A stretch of 64,000 nucleotides of DNA from Peribacillus frigoritolerans_B (GCF_044762665.1 NZ_JBIWES010000001.1:1-64000), one strand, 5' to 3'; shown: positions 40,286 through 49,718, counted from the first letter of the stretch. A program made the numbers and translations. Notes: generated from the letters alone by a model not told the origin.

Positions 40286-41383
40286 TCATTTTCTTCCATT
40301 CAAGATATGTTTTTCATTTTGCAGGAATTGGCTCCTTGAATTCCTCATGCGGGCAATGCGCTCCTCTGCCATCCTATCAGCTGCTTTATAAGTAGGGATT
40401 TGATCACGTTTTGCAATCTCGATGACTCGTTCAATTGTATCATAAACAGTTTCCACTTTCTTAAGGGCTCTTTCCCGATTATACCCTAGAAGCTCATCGG
40501 CCACGTTTATGACTCCACCTGCATTAATTACATAATCAGGAGCATATATAATACCTTTTTCATGAATTTGATCGCCATGCACAGGTTCCTTTAATTGATT
40601 ATTGGCAGCACCTGCAATGACCTTTGCCCTGATTTGATTGATTGTTTGATCATTTATGACAGCCCCTAATGCACAAGGTGCATAGATATCACAATCGACT
40701 CCATAAATTTCATCTGGATTCACTGCAGTCGCCCCAAAGGATTCAACCGCACGGGCCACACTCTCTTTATTGATATCCGTAACGATGAGCTTGGCGCCCT
40801 CCTCATGAAGATGACGGCATAAGTTATAAGAAACATTCCCGACACCTTGGACTGCAACCACCTTGCCTTCTAAAGAATCAGTTCCGAATGCCTCTTTTGC
40901 AGCAGCCTTCATACCTCGGTATACTCCATATGCCGTTACTGGGGAAGGGTTACCCGAAGAACCGAATGCAGGGGAAATCCCAGTGACAAAATCCGTCTCC
41001 TCATGAATGAGATCCATATCCTCAACCGTTGTACCTACATCTTCAGCTGTTATATATCGGCCATTCAGCCCTTGGATATACCTACCGAATGCACGGAACA
41101 TTTCTTCATTTTTATCCTTACGCGGATCACCGATGATGACGGTTTTCCCCCCGCCTAAATTCAAGCCGGCAGCTGCGTTCTTATATGTCATTCCTCTCGA
41201 AAGCCTTAAGGCATCTTCAATGGCTTCTTCTTCGGATGCATATGTCCACATCCTTGTGCCTCCAAGCGCAGGCCCTAATGTTGTATCATGAATGGCAATT
41301 ATCGCTTTCAAACCCGATTGTTTATCCTGACAGAATAGCAGTTGCTCGTAATCATATTTCTCAAGATATTTAAAAATTTCCAT
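40286..41383 (-). CDS. bcd: Leucine (branched-chain amino acid) dehydrogenase
   Basis: A 365-aa Glu/Leu/Phe/Val dehydrogenase that deaminates Leu, Val and Ile to 2-oxo acids with NAD+. It has GPALGGTRMW, the catalytic Lys in AAAGLNLGGGKTVI (about residue 80), AEDVGTTVEDM, the Rossmann VAVQGVGNVSYNL, and YAPDYVINAGGVINVADE. Length matches the family. Its product feeds the dehydrogenase encoded downstream. A sigma-54 promoter lies about 165 bp upstream and BkdR is encoded next door. SD GGAGGATTCC precedes the ATG. Confidence 0.96.
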   Translation of the reverse strand: MEIFKYLEKYDYEQLLFCQDKQSGLKAIIAIHDTTLGPALGGTRMWTYASEEEAIEDALRLSRGMTYKNAAAGLNLGGGKTVIIGDPRKDKNEEMFRAFGRYIQGLNGRYITAEDVGTTVEDMDLIHEETDFVTGISPAFGSSGNPSPVTAYGVYRGMKAAAKEAFGTDSLEGKVVAVQGVGNVSYNLCRHLHEEGAKLIVTDINKESVARAVESFGATAVNPDEIYGVDCDIYAPCALGAVINDQTINQIRAKVIAGAANNQLKEPVHGDQIHEKGIIYAPDYVINAGGVINVADELLGYNRERALKKVETVYDTIERVIEIAKRDQIPTYKAADRMAEERIARMRNSRSQFLQNEKHILNGRK

Positions 41384-41547
41384 AAAGGAATCCTCCCTAG
41401 ATGTTTTAATGCATGTGGAGATATGAAGACACTAAATTTCTCCTCATTCTTATTTGTTCCTACGTTCATTTTAAATAAAATCCGCTACTCACATGATATT
41501 TTCCCCATGGGGAATGGTTCCCTGAAAAACCCATGCACCTTTAAATA

Positions 41548-41564
41548 TGCAAATAACATGCCAA
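41548..41564 (-). promoter_or_regulatory. Sigma-54 (SigL) promoter of the bcd-bkd operon
   Basis: The minus strand reads TTGGCATGTTATTTGCA, matching YTGGCACG-N4-TTGCW with one change (T for C), and the GG and GC doublets are 10 nt apart as required. It lies between bkdR and bcd. The remaining 41565-41751 interval should contain the BkdR site; an inverted repeat CCTTTTT/AAAAAGG lies at 41583-41602. Confidence 0.85.
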
Positions 41565-41751
41565 TAAAATACATAATGAGAGCCTTTTTATCCAAAAAAA
41601 GGACATGCTGGTTAATATGTTGGGCAACTATAGCCTATAACAAATTTAAAAAAATTTCATGTTAGAAGTGGAGTCTCGCTTAAATTAAAATAAATCAGAA
41701 AATTCTGTGCAGTTTTTTTCACAGCGCGCAAATAATTGCATGCAAAAATTT

Positions 41752-43809
41752 TCACAGTTTTAGTTTTTCCATTTTGTAATATAGATTTCTAACTGAAATC
41801 CCCAGCGCTTTTGCTGTAAGTGTTTTATTCCCCTTGTGGGTTTGGAACGCTTGCTGAATGATTTCGGCTTCATACTGGTCTATTATCTCCGATAGCGGTT
41901 TCCCCGATACGTAGCCGGATGGCTTCATTAATAATTTCTCTTGATTTATTGGAATCTCTTCGATAAAATCCGGAATATGATGGATATCAATGATCGTCTC
42001 GTTCAATTTCATGAAAATGATTGCCCGTCCTAAGATATTTTCCAGTTCTCTCACATTGCCTGGCCAGTTGTATATTTGCATCTTATGTATAGCTGCGGTG
42101 GTAATTCCCTCAATGCTCCGTCCATACTCCTGATTGATTTTATTAATCAAATGCTCCGCCAATTCTTTCAAATCTTCTTTTCTCTTTCTTAATGGAGCAA
42201 TGAAAATAGGCATGCGGTTCAGCCTGAAATATAAGTCTTCCCTGAATGATCCGTTTGCGATGGCCTGTTCAAGATTGATATTCGTAGCGGCTATGACCCG
42301 GACATTGATGGGAATCGGCTTCGTTCCCCCCACTCTGATGATTTCCTTTTCTTGTAAAACCCGAAGTAATTTAGCTTGGATGTTGGCTGGTAATTCACCA
42401 ATTTCGTCTAAAAAGATACTCCCTTGATTTGCCTCTTCAAAAAAACCGACCTTTCCGCCCCTGCTTGCCCCTGTAAAGGCTCCCTCATCATAACCGAACA
42501 GTTCACTTTCAAGTAATGATTCCGAGATGGCCGCACAATTTACCCGAACGAATTTATTGAACTTCCTATCGCTCGCATTATGGATGGCATGTGCAAATAA
42601 CTCTTTACCAGTCCCTGATTCCCCTCTTAATAAGACAGTAGCAGGTGTTCTTGCCGATAATTTCGCCTGTTCAATGGGAAGCTTCATCTCTTCGGAAGCC
42701 CCAATTATATCATCAAAGGAATATTTAGCCTGCAATGTACGGATGATCTGCCTTGCCCGATTAAGTTCGTGGGTCAAGGCTTGAATTTCCGATACATCAT
42801 GAATGACGCCAACACTTCCTTTCAGGCACCCATCCACAATGATTGGAGCAACATTTACGATCACTTCCTTATGTTTCGGGCCGACACGCATATTGACACC
42901 ACGAACAGGCTTTTTTGTCTGAAGCACTTTCATATGCATACTTTCACCTTCGTAAATATCAATGGAAGCCGGCTTACCGATCACTTGGGTCTTTGTTAAG
43001 CCAGTGATTCTTGTATATGCCGGATTGATCAAAAGACCCCTTCCTTGCTCATCCACAACAGATATGGCTTCCTCACTTGATTGAATGATTGCCTGGAGCA
43101 TGGTCTGTATCTCTTTTAAATCAGTGATCTGCTCCGCCAATTGTACAGCTTCCGTTTTATTCCTAAACACGGAAAAAGCCCCTATGATTTCCTTTTCGGC
43201 ATTCACCAGAGGTATCCTTGTCGTTATGAGTTCCATCCCATTGCTAAGGGTGATTTCCTGATTCACTTCTTTTTGGTTCGTTTGCATCACTCTCAGCAAT
43301 CCTGTTGAAGGGATGAAATCTTTGATATGTCTGCCCAAAACATCCTCGCGCTTTGTGTCAGATGCACGTTCCGCACTATCATTGAACATGATGATGAATC
43401 CTTCATGGTCAATCACTACCATCCCTTCACTGGTCGTATTAAGGATCAAGTCCATTTTTGCCGAGGTATTCTCCAATTTACTAATTAAACGGTTTTTCTC
43501 TTCAAACAACTTAGTCATAATTAGGGCGACACTTCCAGGTATGAGAATCGTTTGTTCGCCCATGTCCCTTTTTATCTTTTTATAGACAGAAGGGTCACCG
43601 GTCGTATCAAAAATGATGTCCAAATCCCACTCCAATCCCATGCTCCAATTAGTCACAGTAGGAATCCTTCGTTCCTTCGCAGCAAGCATCCCTTCAGCGG
43701 ATTCATTCGTATCAGCCATACAAACAATGGAGAATACTTCACTTTCGGATAGGAGTTTCAACACGGTTGTCCCTCCCACTCCTCCCCCTACTATCATGAC
43801 CTTTTGCAT
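41752..43809 (-). CDS. bkdR: Sigma-54-dependent activator BkdR
   Basis: A 685-aa enhancer-binding protein. An N-terminal nucleotide-binding-like domain (VMIVGGGVGGTTVLKLL, about 1-100) is followed by two PAS domains (about 115-220 and 240-345) and the AAA+ domain. The AAA+ region has Walker A GESGTGKE, EGAFTGAS (sigma-54 contact loop) and Walker B GSIFLDEIGEL, then an R-finger region. It ends in a Fis-type HTH (NKTLTAKALGISVRNLYYKMEKL). It should sense branched-chain metabolites and activate the sigma-54 promoter upstream of bcd. It is transcribed toward the operon it controls. Confidence 0.93.
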   Translation of the reverse strand: MQKVMIVGGGVGGTTVLKLLSESEVFSIVCMADTNESAEGMLAAKERRIPTVTNWSMGLEWDLDIIFDTTGDPSVYKKIKRDMGEQTILIPGSVALIMTKLFEEKNRLISKLENTSAKMDLILNTTSEGMVVIDHEGFIIMFNDSAERASDTKREDVLGRHIKDFIPSTGLLRVMQTNQKEVNQEITLSNGMELITTRIPLVNAEKEIIGAFSVFRNKTEAVQLAEQITDLKEIQTMLQAIIQSSEEAISVVDEQGRGLLINPAYTRITGLTKTQVIGKPASIDIYEGESMHMKVLQTKKPVRGVNMRVGPKHKEVIVNVAPIIVDGCLKGSVGVIHDVSEIQALTHELNRARQIIRTLQAKYSFDDIIGASEEMKLPIEQAKLSARTPATVLLRGESGTGKELFAHAIHNASDRKFNKFVRVNCAAISESLLESELFGYDEGAFTGASRGGKVGFFEEANQGSIFLDEIGELPANIQAKLLRVLQEKEIIRVGGTKPIPINVRVIAATNINLEQAIANGSFREDLYFRLNRMPIFIAPLRKRKEDLKELAEHLINKINQEYGRSIEGITTAAIHKMQIYNWPGNVRELENILGRAIIFMKLNETIIDIHHIPDFIEEIPINQEKLLMKPSGYVSGKPLSEIIDQYEAEIIQQAFQTHKGNKTLTAKALGISVRNLYYKMEKLKL

Positions 43810-43949
43810 CAGCCATCCCCCTTAAGATATAATTATCCCTTTTAATAGATCATTCCCTGCAATTTTTTTCATACTCCACACCATTTTACCATATCGGCCC
43901 CCTTTAAAAACAGCCACCACCTCCCAGTCATTATCTGGATTCCCGATAC

Positions 43950-43977
43950 TTGACAAATAATTTATATCCTTTATCAT
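43950..43977 (+). promoter_or_regulatory. Sigma-A promoter of yqzF
   Basis: TTGACA (43950-43955) and TATCAT (43972-43977) are separated by 16 nt, 38 bp before the start codon. Confidence 0.7.
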
Positions 43978-44014
43978 TTTTTAAAGACGGAATTTTCGGA
44001 AGGGATTTGACCGC

Positions 44015-44251
44015 ATGAAACGTTTAATCGCTTTTTTGATTCTTTTTATACCCGGTGCCTTTGCTGCCTATGGCATAAAAATAATGAGGGACATGGTGTT
44101 CGGTATTTTACAGCCTCCCTATCCGGTCCTTTGGCTGCAATTTTTAATAGGATTGCTCATTACGATTGGCGGAATAGCCTTTATCGCCGGCTTCGTCCTT
44201 CATCGAGATCGAAAACAAAATAAGGTCCAAAGCAGGTTCAATAAATTTTAA
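44015..44251 (+). CDS. yqzF: DUF2627 family small membrane protein YqzF
   Basis: A 78-aa protein with two transmembrane helices (MKRLIAFLILFIPGAFAAYGI and LQFLIGLLITIGGIAFIAGFVL) and a basic, polar tail (HRDRKQNKVQSRFNKF). It matches the DUF2627/YqzF family in length and in position between bkdR and yqiK. The function is unknown. It has a good promoter and a terminator of its own. Confidence 0.85.
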   Translation: MKRLIAFLILFIPGAFAAYGIKIMRDMVFGILQPPYPVLWLQFLIGLLITIGGIAFIAGFVLHRDRKQNKVQSRFNKF

Positions 44252-44258
44252 ACGCAAA

Positions 44259-44291
44259 AAGAAGGTGCCATGTATCGTTTGGCACCTTCTT
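44259..44291. terminator. Bidirectional terminator between yqzF and yqiK
   Basis: AAGAAGGTGCCA (44259-44270) pairs with 44280-44291, with T/A runs on both sides, between convergent genes. Confidence 0.85.
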
Positions 44292-44294
44292 TCT

Positions 44295-45029
44295 TTATCT
44301 TGATTTCAATCTTTCTCTGACCCGTACGGCTGCTTCGGGGAAATCGGTTATGATGCCGCTGCACCCCAATTTGAATAACCGCTTCATCTGGGCTTCTTCA
44401 TTAATGGTATAGGGCCGTACAGGAACACCCATACTCACGGATGCTTGAATTAGTGCATCAGGGGCAGCCCGGATATTTGGGTGTATTGCACTTCCTCCTA
44501 TTGCCTTGGCATATATCCACGGCATGTACAGGCCATCCCTATATAGCGGTGCCGTTTCCAATTCAGGTGCCAATTGATGGCAATTGACCAAACTGTAATG
44601 ATTGAAAGAAGAAAGGATTATCCTTTCCTCCATTTCGTAAGTACGGATGAGCCGGATGACTTTCTCTTCTAAGCCTGGATACAGAAAAACCGTATTTTTC
44701 AATTCAATATTGCAAAAAAGCTGATTATCGTTAAGCCAAATAAATAGCTCTTCAAGCGTGGGAATCTTTTCTTTACCCAAATTACCCTTATGGGTTGCTG
44801 ACGCATTAAGGGTTTTCAACTCCATCAAGGTCCGGTCTTTTACATACCCCGAGGCATTCGTGGTCCGATCGAGCTTTTCATCGTGGATGATGACCACTTC
44901 TCCATCTTTCGAGAGCTGGACATCCGTTTCAATTCCGTCCGCCCCGACACGGGCAGCTTCCTTGAACGCCGACATCGTATTTTCCGGATGTGTTCCTGCA
45001 GAGCCTCGATGTGCAAAGATTAAGGTCAT
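44295..45029 (-). CDS. yqiK: Glycerophosphodiester phosphodiesterase
   Basis: A 244-aa cytoplasmic GDPD-family enzyme that hydrolyses glycerophosphodiesters to glycerol 3-phosphate and an alcohol. The active-site His-Arg is in FAHRGSAGTHPENT, the metal ligands in ADGIETDVQLSKDGEVVIIHDE (Glu, Asp) and the general acid His in the same stretch. A Glu in CNIELKN completes the metal site. There is no signal peptide. The start at 45029 has GAGAGGCGG upstream; the frame continues to 45089 without a better SD. It corresponds to B. subtilis YqiK. Confidence 0.87.
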   Translation of the reverse strand: MTLIFAHRGSAGTHPENTMSAFKEAARVGADGIETDVQLSKDGEVVIIHDEKLDRTTNASGYVKDRTLMELKTLNASATHKGNLGKEKIPTLEELFIWLNDNQLFCNIELKNTVFLYPGLEEKVIRLIRTYEMEERIILSSFNHYSLVNCHQLAPELETAPLYRDGLYMPWIYAKAIGGSAIHPNIRAAPDALIQASVSMGVPVRPYTINEEAQMKRLFKLGCSGIITDFPEAAVRVRERLKSR

Positions 45030-45196
45030 GATGAAACGCCGCCTCTCCCCAAAATTGTTATACCCCAATTTTATGAACAGAAACAGCAAATTATTTTCAT
45101 CTAGATCAATACATTAATCAAAATGCAGATGATTATTTTCTGCATAGTCACTTAATTTCTTTTCCAAGCTAATTTGTGCCGCTTTTTCAAACAAAC

Positions 45197-45252
45197 AAAA
45201 ACGCCTTTTATTTATGGGATTTGCTGCAAAATCCAATAAATAAAAGGCGTTT
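45197..45252. terminator. Long hairpin downstream of spo0A
   Basis: AACGCCTTTTATTTAT and its complement flank an inner GGAT/ATCC pairing, giving a stem of roughly 20 bp with T runs both ways. It is the most likely spo0A terminator, about 175 bp past the stop codon. Nothing else is seen between 45253 and 45427. Confidence 0.75.
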
Positions 45253-45427
45253 AATTTTTTTAACCGGCGTAAAAAGATTTGAAGTTGCCGATTAGAAAAA
45301 ATCACGAAGCAACTTCTTCCTGTCCTTTACCTCCAGACGGAGAGTTCCTATTTATATTTAGCGGCTCTGGCCTTTATAAGGTCAATTGTACCTTGAGTCT
45401 TAACAACCGGTGTTTCCCCTACCCCTG

Positions 45428-46219
45428 TCAAGAAGCTTTATGTTCGAGGCGCAGCTTATCGGCAACCATGGCAATGAATTCGGAATTTGTAGGTTTTGCC
45501 TTTGTCATGCTTACGGTATATCCGAAAAGAGAGGATATGGATTCTATATTTCCACGGCTCCAGGCCACTTCAATCGCATGCCGGATAGCACGTTCAACAC
45601 GGCTGGCCGTAGTATTGTATTTTTTGGCGATATCCGGATATAAAACTTTGGTGATCGAACCCAATAGTTCAATATCATTATATACCATGGATATGGCTTC
45701 CCTTAAATACAAATAGCCCTTAATATGTGCAGGCACTCCAATCTCGTGAATGATGCTTGTGATGCTTGCATCAAGGTTCTTCGGCTTGGATTCATTTTGG
45801 GGACGATAGCTAAATTGACTATGATTTTTTAAAACCGCCTGCCCTTTACCGCTTACCTGACGTATGTGATTGGCCAGATTTTCCATATCAAATGGTTTCA
45901 GGATAAAGTAGGACGCACCCAAATCAACTGCTTTTTTCGTTACATCTTCTTGACCAAATGCAGTAAGCATAATCACATTAGGCATGGCACCCCGTTTTAC
46001 TTCACGAAGTTTTTCAAGTACACCTAACCCATCTAAATGAGGCATGATAATATCGAGGATCAATATATCCGGATCAACGCTTTCAAGCATTCCCAGGCAA
46101 TCTTGACCGTTATGTGCCACCCCAATCACTTCCATGTCTTCCTGTGCAGAAATGTATTCTTCCAGAAGGCCAACAAGTTCTCTATTATCATCTACAACGC
46201 ACACCTTAATTTTTTTCAC
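45428..46219 (-). CDS. spo0A: Sporulation master response regulator Spo0A
   Basis: A 263-aa response regulator. The receiver domain has acidic residues Asp10-Asp11, phospho-acceptor Asp56 (LILDIIMP) and Lys in FILKPFD; a linker (about 125-145) leads to the conserved DNA-binding domain SLDASITSIIHEIG-like to the end, nearly identical to B. subtilis. Phosphorylated Spo0A binds 0A boxes to start sporulation. The start is GTG at 46219, preceded by GAGGAGG at good spacing, as in B. subtilis; the six codons before it include the SD itself. Upstream there is a sigma-H-like promoter and 0A boxes. Confidence 0.97.
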   Translation of the reverse strand: MKKIKVCVVDDNRELVGLLEEYISAQEDMEVIGVAHNGQDCLGMLESVDPDILILDIIMPHLDGLGVLEKLREVKRGAMPNVIMLTAFGQEDVTKKAVDLGASYFILKPFDMENLANHIRQVSGKGQAVLKNHSQFSYRPQNESKPKNLDASITSIIHEIGVPAHIKGYLYLREAISMVYNDIELLGSITKVLYPDIAKKYNTTASRVERAIRHAIEVAWSRGNIESISSLFGYTVSMTKAKPTNSEFIAMVADKLRLEHKAS

Positions 46220-46285
46220 GCTTGATTTCCTCCTCAACTACAATTGGTCTTTTTTTCTATATGACTAAATTCTATTGTAATTGAA

Positions 46286-46314
46286 CTTTTCGACAATGGA
46301 AACTAAATTCCTTT
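46286..46314 (-). promoter_or_regulatory. Sigma-H-like promoter (Ps) of spo0A
   Basis: On the minus strand AAAGGAATT (46314-46306) matches RNAGGAWWW, and GTCGAAAAG (46294-46286) follows after 11 nt with GAAA in place of GAAT. A 0A box overlaps the -10 region. Confidence 0.6.
46289..46295. promoter_or_regulatory. 0A box
   Basis: TTCGACA is an exact match to the Spo0A-binding heptamer and overlaps the sigma-H-like -10. Confidence 0.6.
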
Positions 46315-46399
46315 TATTTTTGAAAAAATATAAGGAATTCAATATTATTCTCCGGATATCTCTTGTTTTCGACTTCGTTTGCTATTCGAATAAACCGTT

Positions 46400-46406
46400 T
46401 GTCGAA
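46400..46406. promoter_or_regulatory. 0A box
   Basis: TGTCGAA, the complement of TTCGACA, lies about 85 bp upstream of the sigma-H-like -35, in the spo0A upstream region. Confidence 0.55.
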
Positions 46407-46521
46407 AAATCTTCATATCGTTTTCATTTTATCACATCGTTTCAAAAAAACCTCTATTTTTTGAAGAAATCAAAATTAATTCTCCCCAAAACTCAGCTAA
46501 TCATAAATTTCCATTAAAAAG

Positions 46522-46541
46522 GGGCATCCAAAAGGATACCC
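46522..46541 (-). terminator. Terminator of spoIVB
   Basis: GGGCATCC (46522-46529) pairs with GGATACCC (46534-46541); CTTTTTAAT follows on the minus strand. Confidence 0.75.
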
Positions 46542-46547
46542 GGTTTC

Positions 46548-47849
46548 TTAGCTTGCCTTTTCATAATTATCTTTGTCGTATATATTTATACCGGCTTCGT
46601 TTAACATCCATTCGATATGGACTCCATACCCACTTGTAGGATCATTAACGAATACATGGGTGACTGCACCGATTAATTTCCCATTTTGTATGATGGGACT
46701 TCCGCTCATACCTTGAACGATCCCACCCGTTTTTTGAAGCAATTCTTTATCCGTCACTTTTAAGACCATTCCTTTGATTGCAGGAAACTTCTGTGGTATG
46801 GAACTGACGATTTCGACATCGAATTCCTCCACTTCAGAACCATCCACCACTGTAAGGATTTTTGCTGGTCCTTCCTTTACCTCATGGGAAAGGGTGATGG
46901 GGAGCGGCTTGTCGTTAATTCCATTTTTAAAATCTTGATTTAATTTCCCAAAAATGCCAAAGGGACTATTGCGATTGATATTTCCTATTTTTTCTTTATT
47001 GGAAGAAAAGCGTGCCAATTTTTCTCCCGGATCACCATTGCTTCCTTTTTCGATGGATGTGACCGTCGATTGAACGATCTGTCCGTCCTTAACAACAATC
47101 GGCTTTTTTGTATCCATATCGGATATGACATGTCCCAATGCCCCATATTTTTTTGAATCCGGGTGATAAAACGTCATTGTTCCGATGCCAGCTGCCGAAT
47201 CACGGATATACAAACCCAATTTGTAGGTTCCTTCATTCTTATCTTTTAGAGGTAATAAGGTACTATGAAGCACTTCATTATCACGGTTAATGACAAGATT
47301 CAACGCCTCACCCTTTTCGCCTGCCTGCTGAACAAAAGGGGTTACATCCCCCATCTTCTTTATCGTCTGACCATTGATTTCTGTAATAATATCACCGATT
47401 TCAATTTTTGCTTTTTCTCCCGGCGATTTTTTCCCTTGCGCCGTATCAATAAGATGATGACCTACTACGAGCACCCCAAGAGTATTAAGCTTTACTCCAA
47501 TGGATTGGCCTCCAGGCATGACTCTAAAGTCTTTTAACACCCTGATGTCGACCTTTTTGGCAGGCAAGCCTGCTACATCGAGTAACACTTCATTCGTACC
47601 TGGTTTCTCAGCACCAAGCGTAATCGAAGCTTGTTCATCATGAAGGGAAATTCCATCACTGGATCCCGAAGTTTTTGCAGAAACAGGCAATGATTTGGAA
47701 ATACTATATTGACTTCCTTCAAATAGTACAAGATGATTTGGAATTAAAAAATATTCACGAGATGGCTGGTATAACCCTAATGTTAATAGCGAAACAAGGA
47801 GAATTCCACCGATGATCCTGTTTATCCATGTAAATTTCAATCCATTCAC
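46548..47849 (-). CDS. spoIVB: SpoIVB serine peptidase
   Basis: A 433-aa forespore protease that signals to the mother cell to activate pro-sigma-K processing. It has an N-terminal membrane/export segment (about 10-27), a PDZ domain (about 105-200: SIGVKLNTLGVLVVGHHLI, then IEIGDIITEINGQ), and an S55 peptidase domain with the His region YGALGHVISDMDT and the Ser in GMSGSP (about 380-385). It corresponds in length to B. subtilis SpoIVB. It lies between recN and spo0A as in other bacilli. No clear sigma-G/F promoter was found by eye. Confidence 0.95.
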   Translation of the reverse strand: MNGLKFTWINRIIGGILLVSLLTLGLYQPSREYFLIPNHLVLFEGSQYSISKSLPVSAKTSGSSDGISLHDEQASITLGAEKPGTNEVLLDVAGLPAKKVDIRVLKDFRVMPGGQSIGVKLNTLGVLVVGHHLIDTAQGKKSPGEKAKIEIGDIITEINGQTIKKMGDVTPFVQQAGEKGEALNLVINRDNEVLHSTLLPLKDKNEGTYKLGLYIRDSAAGIGTMTFYHPDSKKYGALGHVISDMDTKKPIVVKDGQIVQSTVTSIEKGSNGDPGEKLARFSSNKEKIGNINRNSPFGIFGKLNQDFKNGINDKPLPITLSHEVKEGPAKILTVVDGSEVEEFDVEIVSSIPQKFPAIKGMVLKVTDKELLQKTGGIVQGMSGSPIIQNGKLIGAVTHVFVNDPTSGYGVHIEWMLNEAGINIYDKDNYEKAS

Positions 47850-47939
47850 TCTCCTCGCTCTCTGAAACTTTATGGCTACACCTTTAATTTAGCCCTCATG
47901 ACAGTCATTTATAACAGGTGCAAAAAATAAAAGCTATCC

Positions 47940-47965
47940 GTTTTTGGATAGCTTTACAATGAATG
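47940..47965 (-). terminator. Terminator of recN
   Basis: AAAGCTATCC (47940-47949) pairs with GGATAGCTTT (47956-47965); TATTTTTTG follows on the minus strand. Confidence 0.85.
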
Positions 47966-48002
47966 CTTAATGTTAAGTTTAAATAATCTTCCTACCGGCC
48001 CA

Positions 48003-49718
48003 TCAAGATGTGATCTTCATCCTTTTGGCCAGCTGAATTAATTCATTGGCATGTTGTTTCGTCAAATCCGTTATCTCCACTCCCGAAATCATCCTGCCAA
48101 TTTCTTTTATTTTTTCTGTTTCAATTAATGGCTTGACCGAGGTATTCGTGCGTCCGGCCCTTACATTTTTCGCTATGAAAAGGTGAGTATCCGCCATAGC
48201 TGCCACCTGCGGCAAATGGGATATGCACAATACTTGTGATCCAGTTGCCACTTTATAGATCTTTTCGGCAATGGATTGTGCAACCCTTCCGCTCACACCT
48301 GTATCCACTTCATCAAATATAATGGACGTTATGCCTTGATGCTTGGAGAAAATGCTTTTCAAAGCCAGCATGATCCTTGACAGTTCTCCACCGGATGCGA
48401 TTTTAGAAAGAGGTTTTAACGGTTCACCTGGATTGGTGGAAATATAAAATTCCATTGAATCCAGCCCTGACTGATTAATGCCCCTATCTGACAATTCATC
48501 GAAAGTATAGGCCGTTTGAAGGAAATGAGGTTCGAAAATTGTCTTTTCCATATATAAATCTTTTAATTCCTGATGAATCTTTTTGGTTAGCTGCTGAGCG
48601 AATTTCTGGCGAAGTTCAGACAGATTCTTTGCTTCGACAATTAAATCTGCCTTGATGGATTTCATTTCCTTTTCAAGCTTCGCAATATGGGTTTCCCTAT
48701 TTTGCAGCTTTTCGACTTCTTCTTCAATAGCGGCCCCATATTCCAGGATTTCCTCGATAGTCCGCCCGTATTTACGCTTTAATTGATTTATTTCATTAAG
48801 TCGACTTTCAATGAATTCCACACGTTCCGTATCATAATCCAAAGAGTCCAATTGGTCCCGGATGTTTGACACGGCCTCTTCAAGCAGGAAGTAGCTATTT
48901 GAAACGGTTTCAGAGCTGTGCTTTAAACCTTCATCAAGCCCTGCCGCTTCCTCCAGATTATTCATGGCTACGGAAAGCCAATCAATTGCATGCTGCTCAC
49001 CATTTAAAGCATTATAACTGGTTTGCAGCGCTTCATGGATTTTTTCGAAATTATTAATTTTCTTCCGCTCTTCCATCAATTCTTCATCTTCGCGTAATTT
49101 CAAATCAGCTTTTTGGATTTCATCGAATTGAAATTGGATCAAATCAAGGCGGTGGACCATTTGCTGTTCATTTTGGCTCAAGCCATTCAATTGTTTAGAA
49201 GCGGCTTCATAACGTTTATATAGCTTTTGGTATTCAGTGAGTGCAGATGCGATTTTTTCACCGCCGAATTGATCGAGCAGCGGAAGATGGAGTCGTTCAT
49301 CCATTAATTCCTGATGTTCATGCTGACCATGGATGTCTATCAATGTCCGCCCTATCTCCCGTAAAGTGGAAATCGTTACAAGCTTCCCATTTACCCTGCA
49401 AACGCTTTTGCCGCTCTGTGAGATATCCCTTCGTAGTATCGCCATCCCATCGTTCATATCAAGGCCAAACTCTTCCGCTTTGGCAAAGACCGGGTGTTTT
49501 TCATCTTCAATTTGGAATAATCCTTCTATTTCAGCCTTCGACTCACCATGCCGAATGAACTCTGCAGAACCACGTCCCCCAACCAAAAGATGGACCGCAT
49601 CTATTATGATTGACTTCCCTGCGCCTGTTTCTCCTGTCAAGACCGTCAAGCCTTTCTCAAATGAAACGGATAGGCTGTCTATGATCGCAAAATTCCTAAT
49701 CGATAGTTCTGTTAACAA
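48003..49718 (-). CDS. recN: DNA repair protein RecN
   Basis: A 571-aa SMC-like ATPase that gathers at double-strand breaks. Walker A is GETGAGKS (29-36), with long coiled-coil arms (about 155-390), the signature LSRIMLALK preceded by KIASGGE, and Walker B IIFDEVDTGVSG near residue 480. The start is TTG (49718), supported by AGGTGA 6 nt upstream. The ahrC gene ends 22 bp upstream, so ahrC-recN are probably co-transcribed; a terminator follows recN. Confidence 0.95.
   Translation of the reverse strand: MLTELSIRNFAIIDSLSVSFEKGLTVLTGETGAGKSIIIDAVHLLVGGRGSAEFIRHGESKAEIEGLFQIEDEKHPVFAKAEEFGLDMNDGMAILRRDISQSGKSVCRVNGKLVTISTLREIGRTLIDIHGQHEHQELMDERLHLPLLDQFGGEKIASALTEYQKLYKRYEAASKQLNGLSQNEQQMVHRLDLIQFQFDEIQKADLKLREDEELMEERKKINNFEKIHEALQTSYNALNGEQHAIDWLSVAMNNLEEAAGLDEGLKHSSETVSNSYFLLEEAVSNIRDQLDSLDYDTERVEFIESRLNEINQLKRKYGRTIEEILEYGAAIEEEVEKLQNRETHIAKLEKEMKSIKADLIVEAKNLSELRQKFAQQLTKKIHQELKDLYMEKTIFEPHFLQTAYTFDELSDRGINQSGLDSMEFYISTNPGEPLKPLSKIASGGELSRIMLALKSIFSKHQGITSIIFDEVDTGVSGRVAQSIAEKIYKVATGSQVLCISHLPQVAAMADTHLFIAKNVRAGRTNTSVKPLIETEKIKEIGRMISGVEITDLTKQHANELIQLAKRMKITS

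Noticed and set aside
45114..45305. 63-codon minus-strand ORF downstream of spo0A
   Set aside because: It runs straight through the long terminator hairpin at 45197-45252 and lacks an SD.
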